A stretch of 64,000 nucleotides of DNA from Cryptomeria japonica (Eukaryota > Streptophyta > Pinopsida > Cupressales > Cupressaceae): positions 912,149,009 through 912,213,008 of the forward strand of contig NC_081414.1 of the NCBI RefSeq assembly GCF_030272615.1, read 5' to 3'. The notes below the pieces were generated by a model, which made no database searches, was not told where the DNA came from, and worked only from the letters and a program-made list of their open reading frames with translations. Shown piece after piece: positions 11,242-24,127 of this stretch; the first letter of the stretch is position 1, and each line of letters begins with the position of its first letter. The position numbers and the translations under genes were made by a program.

Positions 11242-13707
11242 GAATGGGTTTTTTCTGAGGTGATGTGGCAAATTGGATATATTCAGGATCAAGATTTAAA
11301 AGGAAAAGGAAAAGGGAAATTCTTCTCGGATTACACCATTATCCCTTATTTTGTGATTATAAAAGGAGGACATGAGCACTTTGACAAATTCTTTGCTCCA
11401 TATCATTTGGGGGTAAGTATAGCTAGAAATAGTGACCTTGAGGGTTTTTAAAGCACTTTTAGAAGGAGAATAAAAGGATCTATGTTGCCCCATGTGCATA
11501 ATTTTCCTGAGGATTTAATCAGGAATGAATTTGACCCCACAATGCAGGAATGGAGAAAAGAGAAGTGGATAATTTTTAGAAAATTATGGGCTGCTATTCA
11601 GAAGATGGATCCAAAATATGATCCATTAAAGGATTTTTCTCCATTCCATGGCAAGATTGAATTTGTTATGAAAAACTTTGATGAATTGACTAAGGTCTTA
11701 AGAGAGAAGCTAGCTAGACTTGAAGAAGTTCATTTCCGACAACAATTAAGCTCACAACCTCCTGTATCCCGAAAAGCAAGTGGTGTGATAGCAGAGAGGC
11801 CTGTTCAAGAATCTCCACACAAAAGGGTTAGAGAAGAAGTAAGTGAGGAAGAAGATAGTAGCAATGATAGTGGGAGATTGATAAGGAGAAAGGGTAAGAA
11901 GATGATGAGTTCCGAGCCTTTCCCCAAGATACAAACTAAGCCTTTTCAAGGAGTTAGGATCATTGATCTTGAAGATTCTAATAGAAGTCCCTCGCCATCA
12001 GCTGTATCCTTTTCACTGGCAAGGCAAGATGAAGCTCAGATGGAGAGAGACAAGTTTGTTGCAACAAGTCCAGAAATGCAGATGGGTATTCCTGTATTGC
12101 CTCCTAATTTGGAGTTGGATCTTACTCCCTTGGATATCCAGGGTAAATCGTTCAAAGATACAAGAAAGGAGGCATGTGATAATTTACTTGCGGATGATGC
12201 ATTTGTAAAAAGCCCAGCCTTTTTGCAGTTAGTATGGAAAACAAAGGTTGAGGAATACAAAGGAAGGATTGCTGAGAGGAAGGCCCAAAGGCCAGATAGA
12301 TTAGACCAAGAAATCCAAGAGGAAGTAAAAAGTGAAATGAAGGAAGAGTTCAAGAAAATCATTGCTAATGAGGGTAGGAAAATTATAAGTTAGGCTGGAG
12401 TCTTTATATTGCCAGAATGGGATACAGTAGATGTAGTGGCATTTGATGCAATTAGGAAATTAAAAGAAGAAGAAGTAGGGTTAGCATTAAGAGGATCAGA
12501 CTTTGCAGATGATTATGCAACCTTGGCTATATGGGCATTAGAGGAAGGACCTAGGATGCCTAACATCAGTGATTTAAACCCCACCTTGAGGGGAAGCTTT
12601 ATTACAAAGAGAGTAGCTGACACATCAAGTGTAGAGGCTACAAAATTGAATGTTGATGTTGCTAAGCTGACACATGAGAGTGCGAAAAATGAAGCTTTAG
12701 AGAGGGCTGAGTTGATGAAGAAATTTGATAAGCTTTTTAATGATTATAATGTATCTTAGAAAATATGTGTGGAGTTGCAAACGAGAGTGCAACTCCTTGA
12801 GCAAGGACAAATAAAGGTTTCCTATCCCGCACTTGCAGGACCGTCTGAGCCATCAACATCCAGGTCACCACCTATGGTCCAAAGAGAAGAAATAACTCAA
12901 TTAAATACAAGTACTAATATCCCTGGCATGGTATTAGTCCCATATGATGATGATGAGCCTGATACTACTAGATTAATTGAACCAAATGAGTCTCAGCTTT
13001 TGGAGAAGATTGTTGAGTTAGAAAATAAATTGAAAGAATCAGAAAAACAATCAGTCAAAGAGCAGAAGGATATAGTTAGCTCTGTGCTAACTCATTTAAA
13101 TGAGAAAATTGAAAACAGGTTAAGCTGTATTCATGCCTTATATTCTTTACTTTTTGATGCTAGTCAAAAGTTTAATGATGATAAAGAAGTGGAAATTCCC
13201 CTGTTTACAAAGTGGTTACAAAGGGCAAATGAGCTTAGAATGATGTCCATGGCCTCTAAATTTCATACTAAGAGGCCACATGCACTCCAACCAACATTTT
13301 TGTTGGTGAAATCAATGCAGGAATCCCAAATTCTGCCAGAAAATATAGAAAGAAAGATAAGGGAATTGATGAAGAGTTTTAGTGAATTAGAACAAACTCT
13401 TTTGCCAGATATTAAAGATAGAGAAGGGGCAATTAAGCCTTTGCAGTCTTGGAAGGAAGAGGCAGAGAGAGTCATCAACACCCAAGTAGAAATGATTTGT
13501 GATGGGCTAAATATGGATATGCTGGAGGATAGTATGGATAAAATAATTGCTACACGGCTATTTTTTGAAACTTTTGAAAGAGAGGCAAACCAAGTAACTG
13601 TTAAGTATATTCCATATAGGGCAAAATCAGATGAAATAATGAACTTAAATTGGCCATCTGATGAAGACTATAGCGCATGGAGTGGCATGTATTTGAATAA
13701 TGAATAG
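11242..13707 (+). pseudogene. Large coiled-coil retroelement-like protein, three in-frame stops
   Basis: One frame (frame 1) is continuous from just after a TGA at 11239 to the TAG ending at 13707, interrupted by TAA at 11449, TAG at 12391 and TAG at 12757; about 820 codons. The protein is Lys/Glu-rich. It has a basic-acidic linker (KRVREEVSEEEDSSNDS, near 11825-11875), a Pro/Ser stretch and several helical heptad-like segments (ENKLKESEKQSVKEQKD, near 13020-13070; an FSELEQTL helix near 13380). I see no protease, RT, integrase or zinc knuckle. The layout suggests a gag-like or structural protein of a plant retroelement; that is inference. Frame 1 stays codon-rich across all stops, so the stops look recent. 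Sequence after the last stop resembles a 3' UTR. The frame at 63242-64000 may be the missing N-terminal half of the same family. Confidence 0.6.
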
Positions 13708-15540
13708 AAAGTTGTAAACCGTTTGCATAACTGTTTTTGTTTTCTAGTGGCAGATATTTTGCAACCCGTAAGATAGGATGGGGGTAATTTTCATCATGAG
13801 TTTTGAAGAAGGCGGCTGTGAATTTTGATCCAGTATAAGAAAGTTTGAGGATGATTGTTTTGTATAACAAAATGCGATTATGCATAGTCATTCTTAGATG
13901 ATAGGTGTCTCCTCTAGCCTGAAGCTTGTTTGCTCCCTTGTTTTTTATAAAAGGGAATTTAGAGCTATGAGACGGGGTTCAAAATTTTGGTTCCTTATGT
14001 GTTTCGAATTTCTGTTTCCAAATAGCAAAATCTAGGTGAAACAAAAGGATTGTAAAAGGTCATTTTACAGAGCAAAAAATAGAAAAGAGTCTTGTGTCTA
14101 TGATTTTTGCAGGTTCTTGAAAGAGTTATGTATGGAATGTATTCTTACAGAGACAACATAATTAATGAATAAATATATGATTCAGACCCATTTCTCTCCA
14201 ATGTATTGTTCTATCATATTTTGAATGTATATTATCAGGGATTTTATGATTCATTGCACTTTTGTGGTGTATGTAACCTTTTGTTCATGCTTTGGTCTGA
14301 TAGGTCAATTAAACGCTTGAATGAAATTGCAGAGTGATAGGGGTCTTTATAGGGATTTTGATAAGTAGTTTTGGGTGGGGATTACAAATACGATATATTG
14401 TAAGGCAATATTATCTCTAGCTATATGTTGTTAGATAAATTTTGTCAGAAGTACAGTCTAATGCAGTATGAGTTCATCTACCCAATGGAATAAGGCACTG
14501 ATCATAGTTAAGTGAATGTCTAGGTATTTATTTATTGTTCCGAATCACCACTGGTTTGCTATAACTTGCTGAATATCAGAATACTTTCATTTTATATGAA
14601 TGTTATCATATGTGTTAGTTATCTCATGCTCCAGGCGGGTTGAGGATCACTAAGAAATTTGCCATTCCTGAGCATTCTCCCTTATTGTTGAGTCTTTATA
14701 TGAGATTATCTACTTTGTTTGAAGCATGATTTGTGAGTGTGGCATAAAATCACAAATAAGCATGGGGATCACCCTCCCTTGTTTTGTAGAGCCTAAAGCA
14801 TAGAAGGATCTAGCATCCTTATTATTGTTGGTCCAAGTTTGAAGAATATTAAAAAGTTGGGAGTGGCTTTCCATAGATATTTTCAGGAGAAAACAAATTG
14901 TTCTATGCCTTTGAGTCAGTGTAAACCCATTTTTGGGCACCAACAGACCTGCTAGATTAATCTCCCATGTCAGCCTCATATACCAGTTCCTAATTTGTCA
15001 GTTTCCCTTATCTACCGGTGCCGGTTGACTTGAATACCGGTTGCCAAACAATGTATACTGGTGAGTACCAGTTAAGTGGCCAACCCAAAATGGTATGTGT
15101 TTCCATCAATGACAATACAATTAAAACTGGATGAGTTTCAATTGCCAATAAATAATGATCCTATTTCTCAATTTGCGAAGTGGTGGCAATTGACTATCAA
15201 GTCTATACATTGGATTATTCCATATACTATATTAATTTGTGTGAGATGTACTTTTCTCCCATTCCACAAGAAATATTTCATTCCAATAGTCCTAACACTT
15301 GTACATGACTCAAAACCTCAACACATATTAATACTGGTAGCTTCTCATTAAATATTAAATATGTGTTATCCTCCGTATTTTTCTTCCTCTGACACACACA
15401 GTGTTTTGAGTTTTCTATGCAAAAGGATAGCAGAGAATCCTCGATCAATATTTCATACGTGCCAAAAAGCGGCTTTCTAAAAGATTTCATATGGATATGC
15501 AGGACACTTACAGCTAAGATGTGATGTGTTTGCTATATTA
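13708..15540. other. Non-coding stretch after the retroelement-like frame
   Basis: AT-rich sequence without a convincing frame. The first few hundred bases may be 3' UTR of the preceding gene. Near 15013-15075 there is a cluster of CCGGT/ACCGG words (TACCGGTGCCGGTTGAC, AATACCGGTTGCC, then CTGGTGAGTACCAGTT), which is a short palindromic cluster of unknown meaning. The 89-codon minus frame at 14979-14710 has no recognisable domain. Confidence 0.5.
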
Positions 15541-15925
15541 CTTTTTTTCTCCAATTAGTAATGGAAGATTAGCCTTAATTATTATTTTCCCCCAAAAATA
15601 ATGAATGATTTGCCTTAATTTTTCCACATTTTTCATGCAATATGAACAAAATCGCCAATGTAATTATTATTTCCCCCCAAAATAATGAAATATTCGGCTT
15701 AATTTTTCAAAAAAAATCGTGCAAAAGAAAAAGATTCGCCAATAAAATTAATATTTTTTCCCAAAAATAATGAAAAATTCACCTAAATTTTCGTACGATT
15801 CTTATGCAACTGAGAAAAATTTGCCAATGAAATTTTATATTTCTCTCCTATTTAAAAAAAAAATCACCAAAAAAATTAATAATTTCCCCCAAAATATTGA
15901 AAGATTCACCAGGATTTTTCACCTT
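15540..15925. repeat. Degenerate tandem repeat with a CCCCAAAAATAATGA core
   Basis: The core CCCCCAAAA(A)TAATGAA followed by ATTCGCCTTAATTTTTC-like text recurs at about 15590, 15675, 15760 and 15885. A partner word ATTCGCCAAT(G/A)(A/T)AATT lies between copies. Units are roughly 80-125 bp and about 70-80% alike by eye. Small ORFs across it are by-products. Confidence 0.65.
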
Positions 15926-18900
15926 TACCCAGGGGAGGGCTTCTTAAAGTTATCCCTGATGTACATAGTTTAATCTTTGTTTCTAACTATTTGTAGTAAT
16001 GCATTATCAAATATATGCATGCATAGAGAATTTAATTAGAAAGTATTTATCATGCCATTTGTATGCAAGTGTTCATGAACTATGTGTTGTGTGGTATGGT
16101 TTCCATCATGATCATTATTTACCCAAATGGCTAGGACTCCTCTGCTCAACCATCTTCTCGCCTTCGACTAATCCTGCATCCACTTAAACTCATTTGCATG
16201 TCAATAGGTCAGCCCTAAAAAAATCATAATTATTACATGTGCATAATCTAATTCATGATCATTTCTCATTTTGAATCTTAATACATCATCATTCTTTCAT
16301 TAAAATCTATTTAAATTACTAAAAATTAAACATATCACTACTCTATTTCATTTTTAGTCATTCAAAATTAAATTAAAAATTAACTAATTTAGTATCTAAA
16401 TCAAGTTTTATTTCATTAGTTTAATCAAGCAAAATGATGGGACATGATAGTAAGGGGCTACAAGGATCTTGTCACACAATTGGACAACACTCCATGATTT
16501 ACTCATGGTAGTTGTTTTAATATGATACCTAACCAAAAATTTCCAAGGTGAATTTCCTTCCAGAGCTTTAATGATCCATTTCACTAAGATCTAGGTCCCT
16601 TGTGTGAAAGGCTCTATGATGGCCAATCCACCCTTATCTTTTGGGAGAATGCAATGAGCCCAAGAAGTAGCTGGAATGAATTTTTCATTTTCACATTTGG
16701 ACCAAATAAAATTTCATATGAGCTATGTATATTGATTGTAAGAAGTTTTAGAGGGCAACTAACAAGAAGAAATATAGAATTGGCCAGCCAAAAGGATTTT
16801 ATTAGCCACTTGAATACACGTGACCATAGACAAAAAATAAATTTTTGATGATAAAATATTGGATTTGAACTTGTTGAAGAACCCATTCCACATTTATTTA
16901 AATGAAACTCCTATTCTGAAAGGAAAGCCAAGGTATCTAGTAATGACACCATGCTTAATTTATTGCCAACCTTTTGGAATCCAAGGAGAATGAGGGATGT
17001 AACGTAACATCCATAATTATAGTTTGTGCATATCATGTTTAAAGCTCAAGAAAAAGAAAAATAGCTCAAGTGTATCAAGCAAATTGTTGACATCATAAAC
17101 AATATTTTAAATGAAAATCATGCTATCACTAGCAAAGTGAGAGTTCTAGGATTAGCAGTATTACCTAGAAGAGAGATACTATGGTTGGGGTGGTTTGATT
17201 AAACATGATGCAAGAGGTATCCAAGGGAATCAACTGTGATGAAATAGGAAATGATGCAGAGGATGGGAGGGTGATAAAGATCACCTACAAACTAGTTTCC
17301 AACTTCCCACAACAAATAACCAAATAGGGAGATCTTTCTCCCAACTCACCTAAGAGGTGACACAACACATGTTTGAGATGACACAACACATGTTTGAGAG
17401 TATGACTTCCCAAGATTATCTCATTGTTAAAATTGATTTCATAGGGCTGGAAACACCTTTATAAGTCTATTCCAATGATATTTTTGGCCTCCCAACCTCC
17501 AAATACAATAGATCCGTCAATATCCCATACTCGGCTTATAGCCCTTGACAGTGGCAAAAACTAACATATATTTCAATACAAATTGAATCTACCCAAAATA
17601 ATAATAGTTTCAAATACCCTTTTTTAAGTTACCAAACATGTTAAAATTATAGATATGGTTGTTTTGGATTATGTAGTCCAAATTAGGATTGTTGCAGTAC
17701 AACCTAGACCTAATTAGCCCTCCCTTTTAGGACTAGTGAAAAGTTCTCCCTTCTCAGACCAGTTATCCACAAAATAAAAGTAGATTCAAATACCCTTTTT
17801 TGAGTTCTAAATAATATCTCAAAACAACTATGAGGTCCTTTGGAACGTGCAGGTAAAAATTGAGGTTTCATCGCTGCACTAGGGCTCAATTAACCCACTT
17901 TTACAAAGCAACTCATTAAATAATTGCTCCCAACCTTCTATACTGCACTACAAGGGTTAGGGAATGTTATAAAAAATATGAATTCACAATATTATGCATT
18001 AAAAAAGGATCAATATTTTCTTATTTCATGAAACCCTTGCCACAACCCTGTCAACTAGACAAAACACAGAGTCATTTGCCTAGGGCATCATCATTTAACT
18101 CACAAAAAAAATTCTTCTTGACTACCATATTCAAAATCATAAAATAGACCCTCTGAAATTTCAAACTACCAAATTATAGGAGGTACCCAATGATGAAAAG
18201 AAGAGAAACCATTATTTTTGTCTCAAAACCCTTATTTGCCAGGGTTTTTGACCTGTCACGGTGTAAATGCAATAACTTTTGTTAAACTTTATGAAAATCC
18301 ATGAGATTAGTTACAATAGAAGGAAAACTCAGTGTTCTATCACATATGATTGATTTCTTCAACATCACCTAACCGTACAAGGTCGTACAGGTTTGTATAA
18401 CAGTTTAATAACCAGTAAATTGCAAAGGAACAGTGGCATCTTATTGATTTCCTTCTTCCCAATTGTCTTTTACATCCTTCCCCACACTTACCTCAAATTT
18501 TTTGAGGTCTTTTAAACATGTGACAACTGAATCCCAATGGTCTATAACTAAATTTCAAATACATGACCGTCAGCCTTCCATATTTTATAGTTTTACATTA
18601 TGACAACTTTTACATCTTTGTGACAATTTAAGTAACTTTCCTAAAGACTAACATATTTGACCCTCTAATATGACAAATGGCCCTCATAGGCATGATAACA
18701 TCAAATAAATGCTCAAACACAAACTTAGACCCCTTATGACAACTATTGACATTGTGAACTCACTCAATTGACAACATTACAAGATTTTGCAATTTTGAAG
18801 TATTGACCCAAAGGACTCTTAATTACATACTAAATGGTCCATCATGACCTTATTGGCATAACCAAAATACTCAAAACACCTAAAACCTATCAAAACCAAA

Positions 18901-18944
18901 ATTACCTATATTAGTAAAATAAGTTTGGTGCCCTTGCACTAGAA
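15926..18944. other. Intergenic DNA, no supported gene
   Basis: AT-rich, no frame with domain evidence on either strand. A 21-bp direct duplication (TGACACAACACATGTTTGAGA type) occurs at 17358-17399. The stretch may hold old repeat relics that cannot be named by eye. Confidence 0.55.
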
Positions 18945-19545
18945 AAATGGGGTAAGGAGTTATCCTTGTTCAATGGATTTTTGAAGAGAGAATTGAGGGG
19001 AGAGAGTTCCATTAATGGTCAATATTTCATTATCATCTATGAACAAAATTCGAACATAAGCACAAAACTTAGGACCAAAACCTAACCATTGAATCATTTT
19101 AAGCATGAATGGTCATCTTATACAATCATACACCTTATCAAAATCTAGTGTGAGAATCAAAGCATACTGAGTCATTTGTTGAGCCCATTTCAAGGACTCC
19201 CAAGCTAGCACCAAGTTGTCTAAAAATAAATCTGCCCCAAGGAAATCAATTTGCTCAGGACAAACTATCTCTTGGGACATGGTTTTGATTCTTTTGGCTA
19301 AAGTTTTACCTATAATCTTGTACAAGTATTTAATAAAGTTATGGGGTGCCATCCATTCATAATGTCTTCTTGTTTCCCTTTGGGTATAAGTTTAATAAGC
19401 CCTTAATAGCTCCTAGAGATCCATTTTCAATCCCCTTTAGATAGATGTTATAGAATTCCTCCTTGATATGTGGCCAAAATGTACAATAGAAAAGATAATG
19501 ATCTATAAAAGTTCTATAATTTTGCTGAATTTCTGAGGGATACAT
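18945..19545 (-). pseudogene. LINE-A reverse transcriptase N-terminal relic
   Basis: The frame at 19352-19113 contains YLYKIIGKTLAKRIKTM, CPEQIDFL and LILTLDFDKVYDCIR. This matches the RT fingers motif (YKIIAKxLAxRLK), the Q(S)GF motif and motif A (LDFxKAYD). Continuing past a stop, it reads as far as LTINGT and a QG-LLTPF segment near 18960. The upstream frame 19545-19357 (FIDHYLFYCTFWPHIKEEFYNIYLKG) fits the region preceding RT. The catalytic YADD part is absent. Confidence 0.85.
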
Positions 19546-20322
19546 TAAGCTAGTTTATCTTTCAAGATAGGAATTAAGGGTTCATTAAATGACCCATCGA
19601 TAAATATCCATTTGTAATGATCATAAGAGATTTTATAATCATATCTTGGTTGGTCTGTAGTGTGCCATCAACATAATTAATGACTAAAATACAATCATTT
19701 TTATGTTTATTTTAAAGGAAATGGACGAAAAAACTTGGTGCTCTTATCCCTTTCTTTCAACCATTGTTGATGGGTCCTTAATTGATCTCCTTTTACCTTA
19801 TAAGTATCCATTTTATGGAGATAGTTTTCAATACGACCAACACATTGTTGAAGAGATGTTATGTAGGTTGCTATCTATGATTTTTTAACAATGAATAAAT
19901 TTCCCTTTAAGAGATTTCTCAAGTCTTCTACGCTTAGTTGTAACTCTCCAACCATAGTCATGAAGGAAGAGAGTGTAACAAGATGCATTTATTTTCAACC
20001 AATTGGTCCATCTATCATTTTGTGGCTTAGGTTAGCATTCCAAATGGTTAAGAGGCCATCAATAAGGTGATAATTATGAAGATGTGAAACATTTAATTTG
20101 TCTGGGAGATCATTAGGCAGAGCTAAACCTCTAGTCAGGGATAAGGTAATGAAAATGAGGGTGATTTGAAAGAGTAGTATCTAAATTGAGATGGATGGAG
20201 TGTCCTGAAGGTGAAGAGAGGACAAGAAGGTTGGGGGATATGTACAATCTATCCAATCTACCATTTTTGCGAAAGAACCTTCAAGGAAATTGCGTTAGGT
20301 AGACCAATGGGTCTCTATATGT

Positions 20323-20790
20323 TCATTTTTCGCATAATTGGATCGTACACGCCCAAGGAGTTTCAACCAATGGTCCATGTCTCAAATTGATGTTACGGGA
20401 ATTGAGGGTGGATTTCCCTATTACAGTTAGTATGGTGTTCCACCATGTTGAAATCACCCCCAAGAACCCATTCAACTTTACATAAGTGGGATAGTAAGTA
20501 TTTCCACAAATTAACTCTTTGGGGAGAAGAGTTAGGGGCATAAATAGAACAAAAATTGAGAAGAGAAATATAGAAAAGGTTGGTAAGCCAAACACAACAA
20601 TTATTAGGATATGTTCTTGTAGCAACAATTGATTTGGAAAACCAAGGTGCGATACCCAAGATAGCCCCTCCTCTAACTTCATGGTGGTTGGTATGGAAAA
20701 ATTTAGCCTCTTACCACATAGTAGCAAGGGTAGCATCAAGATGGGTTTGTCTAACTTTATTTTTTTCAAGCATAAGGACATTTGTGTGAT
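20323..20790 (-). pseudogene. LINE-A EEP endonuclease relic
   Basis: The frame at 20659-20393 reads FCSIYAPNSSPQRVNLW and then VEWVLGGDFNMVEHHTN, the two central motifs of APE-like LINE endonucleases (the IYAPN strand and the GGDFN metal/phosphate motif). A second overlapping frame (20781-20323) supplies part of the flanking text, so at least one frameshift is present. This domain nicks target DNA to prime reverse transcription. Confidence 0.8.
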
Positions 20791-21065
20791 TATTATGAGT
20801 ACACTGTTTAACTTGAAACTTACAAGATGGGATGGTTAGCTCCCTCATAGTCCATTATTGTATGCAAAAATTCATTGAGAGCCAGGGATTTCCTCATTCA
20901 AGAGGAGATTATGAAACTGATTAGAAGATAAAAGATCTTGGGGATCAAGATGGCCATTAATAGGAGGCCTTTGTCTAGAAGAAGAATACAAATGCATTCT
21001 CAAGGGGTTTGATGGATGGGATCTTAGGGGGTTTACTGGATGAGAATATGAGGTTGCAAGGTTGT

Positions 21066-21717
21066 TTAGATGGGTATTTGGGAGAAGAGGGGCGTGGGGA
21101 TGATTGACAAGGGGTAGGGTATTAGGTGCAGAAGGGGGGTTGATTTTTTTTTTTGAAGCTTATTTTTGAGTTGCAAGGCTTCTTTGAAAGAAGCATTACC
21201 AATAAGTGGGTAGGAAGGGGAAAGGGAATCATGGGTTGGATGGGACACATGATGGGAGGGTTGTTGGAAGGGTGTATGGTTTTTTACTAGTGTTAGAGGA
21301 TTGTGAACCAATAGTAGAACCTTGAGGTTGATGAGGTTTGCAATGCGAAAAATCTCAAATGAGGCGTCCTTCCTTTTTACAGTAAAAACATGCATTTGAG
21401 TTGTTGAGATAAGCAATCCATTGTGTGAACTCAAAGCTAATGCTTAAGAGTTTGATAGATTCTAGGAGTGGTTGAGTTAGGCCCATTTCTACATAGATCT
21501 GAGGATGCACTTTTAAGCTAGCCCATTTATCAATGTTAAGCTTGCACTGGACATGACCCCTCCTAGTTAATATGCCATGTCCTTCAAAAATGGTTGGAAG
21601 GCTACACTTATGAGAGGAAGCTATACCCACAATGTGTACTTGGATTTTGAGATCCCTTCTAGGTGGAAGTCTATGTCCCAAGCCTAGAGGTAGCATGTCT
21701 ACCCACATATAATCCAA
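21066..21717 (-). pseudogene. LINE-A ORF1 (gag-like, zinc-knuckle) relic
   Basis: Overlapping frames 21717-21355 and 21434-21066 together read like the C-terminal half of plant LINE ORF1: a DUF4283-like tail (VQCKLNIDKWASLKVHPQIYVEMGLTQPL, split here as VHPQIYVEMGLTQPL near 21500) and then ACFYCKKEGRLI (about 21395-21358), the first half of a CCHC zinc knuckle of the type following WxxxVEYxxLP in such proteins. ORF1 proteins bind the element's RNA. A frame change occurs after the knuckle, and the region beyond 21720 toward 22000 shows further degraded ORF1 text. Confidence 0.65.
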
Positions 21718-22879
21718 GAGCCATAATGGAGGATTACTCTAGCTGCCTAGCATGATTTGGGTCCACGAATCGAAAGCTACATATCCCCTTCCTATACCTT
21801 TGAAAGATTCTATTAACTATTCCCTTTGCTCCTAGTTTGTATGGGTCCATTTGAAAATGTCTTGTTCAATTGGAATGCCTTTTACTTAAAAAAGAATAAT
21901 TGATTTGGATTTGAAATCATCAATTAAATCTACAAAGGCATTTAGGAACTTGAATGAAATGGTCTTACTTCCAAACAAGTCATAAGGCTAAGAGGGTTGA
22001 CCATCCATTGCATTTGTCTACTCTAGTGTTTCTTGTTGACTACTGGATAGATTGAGGTTTGTAGTCTAGGGCCCAACTAAGGAATCTAAGGTTCTTGTGT
22101 TGTTTTGTAAAGTTGTTGAATAGAGGAGGGCATGATCTTCACAAGAAATCATTTTTTTGGTGACAAAATCATCCTCTAACATTATTTTTTTGCATGCCTT
22201 TTTTTCAATGTCATCACACATGGGGTCAGAAGTGACTGGGACCTAGATGGGGTAGGCCTAGGCGCCTTTTCCTTTTCTTTCACCATTGCTGGTCACTGGA
22301 CAAAGTCTAGATTATCACACAATTTTACTTTGTATATGGTTAAGGTTTCCAACGTTCATAGTTCATTTGAATTTAGTAATTCAATATGAGAATAATTCTT
22401 TGTGAATCTGTATGCTTCGTGTAGTTGAATGTGTTTGTTTTTGTTGAAAATGGGGTTGAAGAGATTTATTCCTTTATTATTAAAAAGCAGTAGGTTTTGT
22501 TAGGTATTATGTTTCAACTGTTCTTAAACCATAGTCTTTTCATCTCAAAGGAATGGATACTGGTTCTCTAAACTAGTGTTTCAAAAAATGATGTTTCTAC
22601 ATTGCATGGAACCTTTAAACCCATGAAGTGTTTTACTAAATATGCTAGTTGAAATGATCTTTGAAGGCAAGTTAGGTTTTATCGTCTCTATAACAAAAAT
22701 ATCTACCATGTTAATTGTTTAATGAGCTAAGAACCCTTCGATGTCAACATGGTTGAATGTATTTGATCAAATCTTTAAAGCCATAATTATTTTTTTATTT
22801 TATAAATTATTGAATTTGTGGGTGTTCAAAAAGATTTTGACTTTGTCAACTTAGGTGACTATGTTGTTTAGTGTTAATT

Positions 22880-23290
22880 AGCCTTTTGGCCTTGTTGTTG
22901 TAAATGACTATTGTTTTTGGTTAAAACTGTGCATGATCGCCAATAGTGAATGACTATATAGAAATGATTGTGGGTCTTTCAACTCTACTCTTATAACACC
23001 ATCGTGTAGGTTAAAGGATTGTGCATGGCCATTGTTTAAAAGACTTTTAAGTTTGTATTTAAAGCCTTTTAGCCATGTCACAATAGAGACACTATTAAAT
23101 TTATATTATCTTAAGCCTTTTAGCTTAGTTGTAGTAGTGATAGTATTACGTTTTTATAATGTTAAGCCTTTTAGCTTGCCTCAAAACCTATGAAAGTCCT
23201 ATTTTTGTTATAAAGCCTTTCAACCCTATCTTTTACTTATAATTTCATAAAGAATATTGATAAGCCTCACAACTTGGCCGATGGTAAGAT
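22880..23290. repeat. Degenerate repeat field with an AAGCCTTTTAGC core
   Basis: The words AGCCTTTTGGCC, AAAGCCTTTTAGCC, TAAGCCTTTTAGCTT (twice), AAAGCCTTTCAACC and ATAAGCCTCACAACTT occur at about 22881, 23063, 23114, 23166, 23213 and 23259, so the later copies are about 50 bp apart. Flanks are partly alike (TAGTTGTAGTAG-type text). This looks like an eroded minisatellite. Confidence 0.55.
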
Positions 23291-24071
23291 GTTGTGTATG
23301 TTACCAATTTTGTTTTGGTCAAGATGGGAAATGTTTTGATAGTCATATTATATTATTTTCTAGTTGAGAACACTCAACCATTTTATTGGTCTTGTAAAAT
23401 GAAGTTTACAAAAGAAAGAGTTTGTTTATTGTCTCTAAATGTGGCTTAAACTTTTTGTCTATATTAGGAAATGAACTCCTAGGTATTCATTGTTAAGTCT
23501 TAGTTGGTATTGTTGGATATATATAGAGAATTGCAATTCTCAAAAGTTTTTTTATGCCTATGTGATGGATGAGATCAATTGGTTATTACTCTGTTGTTAG
23601 TTCATGTAAGGATATGTTGTAATTTTTGAATTGAGAAATATGTGAACTAGTGCCTATGTTCAATCCATTTTGGTTTTGTGGTTGAGACCAATGAAGGTCA
23701 TGGATCTTAAGAACCGGTCTTCTTCTTTTTTCTTTTATTTTTTTGATTGGTAATGGGTACTTTTTAAGGTGCCCAAACACTATTGCTATTCAAATCCATG
23801 AGCACACCAACCCAACAAAAGTACCAAGCCCGCGAGCCTAGTGGCCCAATGAGGATTTGAACCTTGGTGGCAGTTTCACCAAGCAAGTGTTTTAACCATT
23901 GTATTGCATGGGTCACCCCAAGAATTGGTCTTTTTTGAATTATCCTTTTTACAATTAAATAATTTGGTACTCATATGAGTACACATGTGTATTGAACATA
24001 TACATTTATACTTGTGTGAGTATTTTTCTTAAGTATTATTGTTGAATATGAAATTGAAATGTGACTTTGTA

Positions 24072-24073
<2 letters not shown>

Positions 24074-24121
<48 letters not shown>
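24074..24121. repeat. (TG)n microsatellite
   Basis: A pure run of about 24 TG dinucleotides, a potential polymorphic marker. Confidence 0.98.

Positions 24122-24127
<6 letters not shown>

Larger units (their letters stand above)
18945..22270 (-). mobile_element. LINE-A: decayed, 3'-incomplete non-LTR retrotransposon
   Basis: Reading right to left there are an ORF1-like region (about 22000-21066), an EEP endonuclease relic (20790-20390) and the N-terminal half of a reverse transcriptase (19352-18945). The RT text ends at the QG(C)PLAP-like position (read as QG*LLTPF), before the catalytic YADD box, so the 3' part is missing. This arrangement matches L1-type plant LINEs. Many stops and frame changes show an old, inactive copy. 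It is more degraded than LINE-B and not obviously the same family. Confidence 0.8.

Noticed and set aside
14710-14979. 89-codon minus-strand ORF.
   Set aside because: No motif, unusual composition for a protein, and no neighbouring signal.
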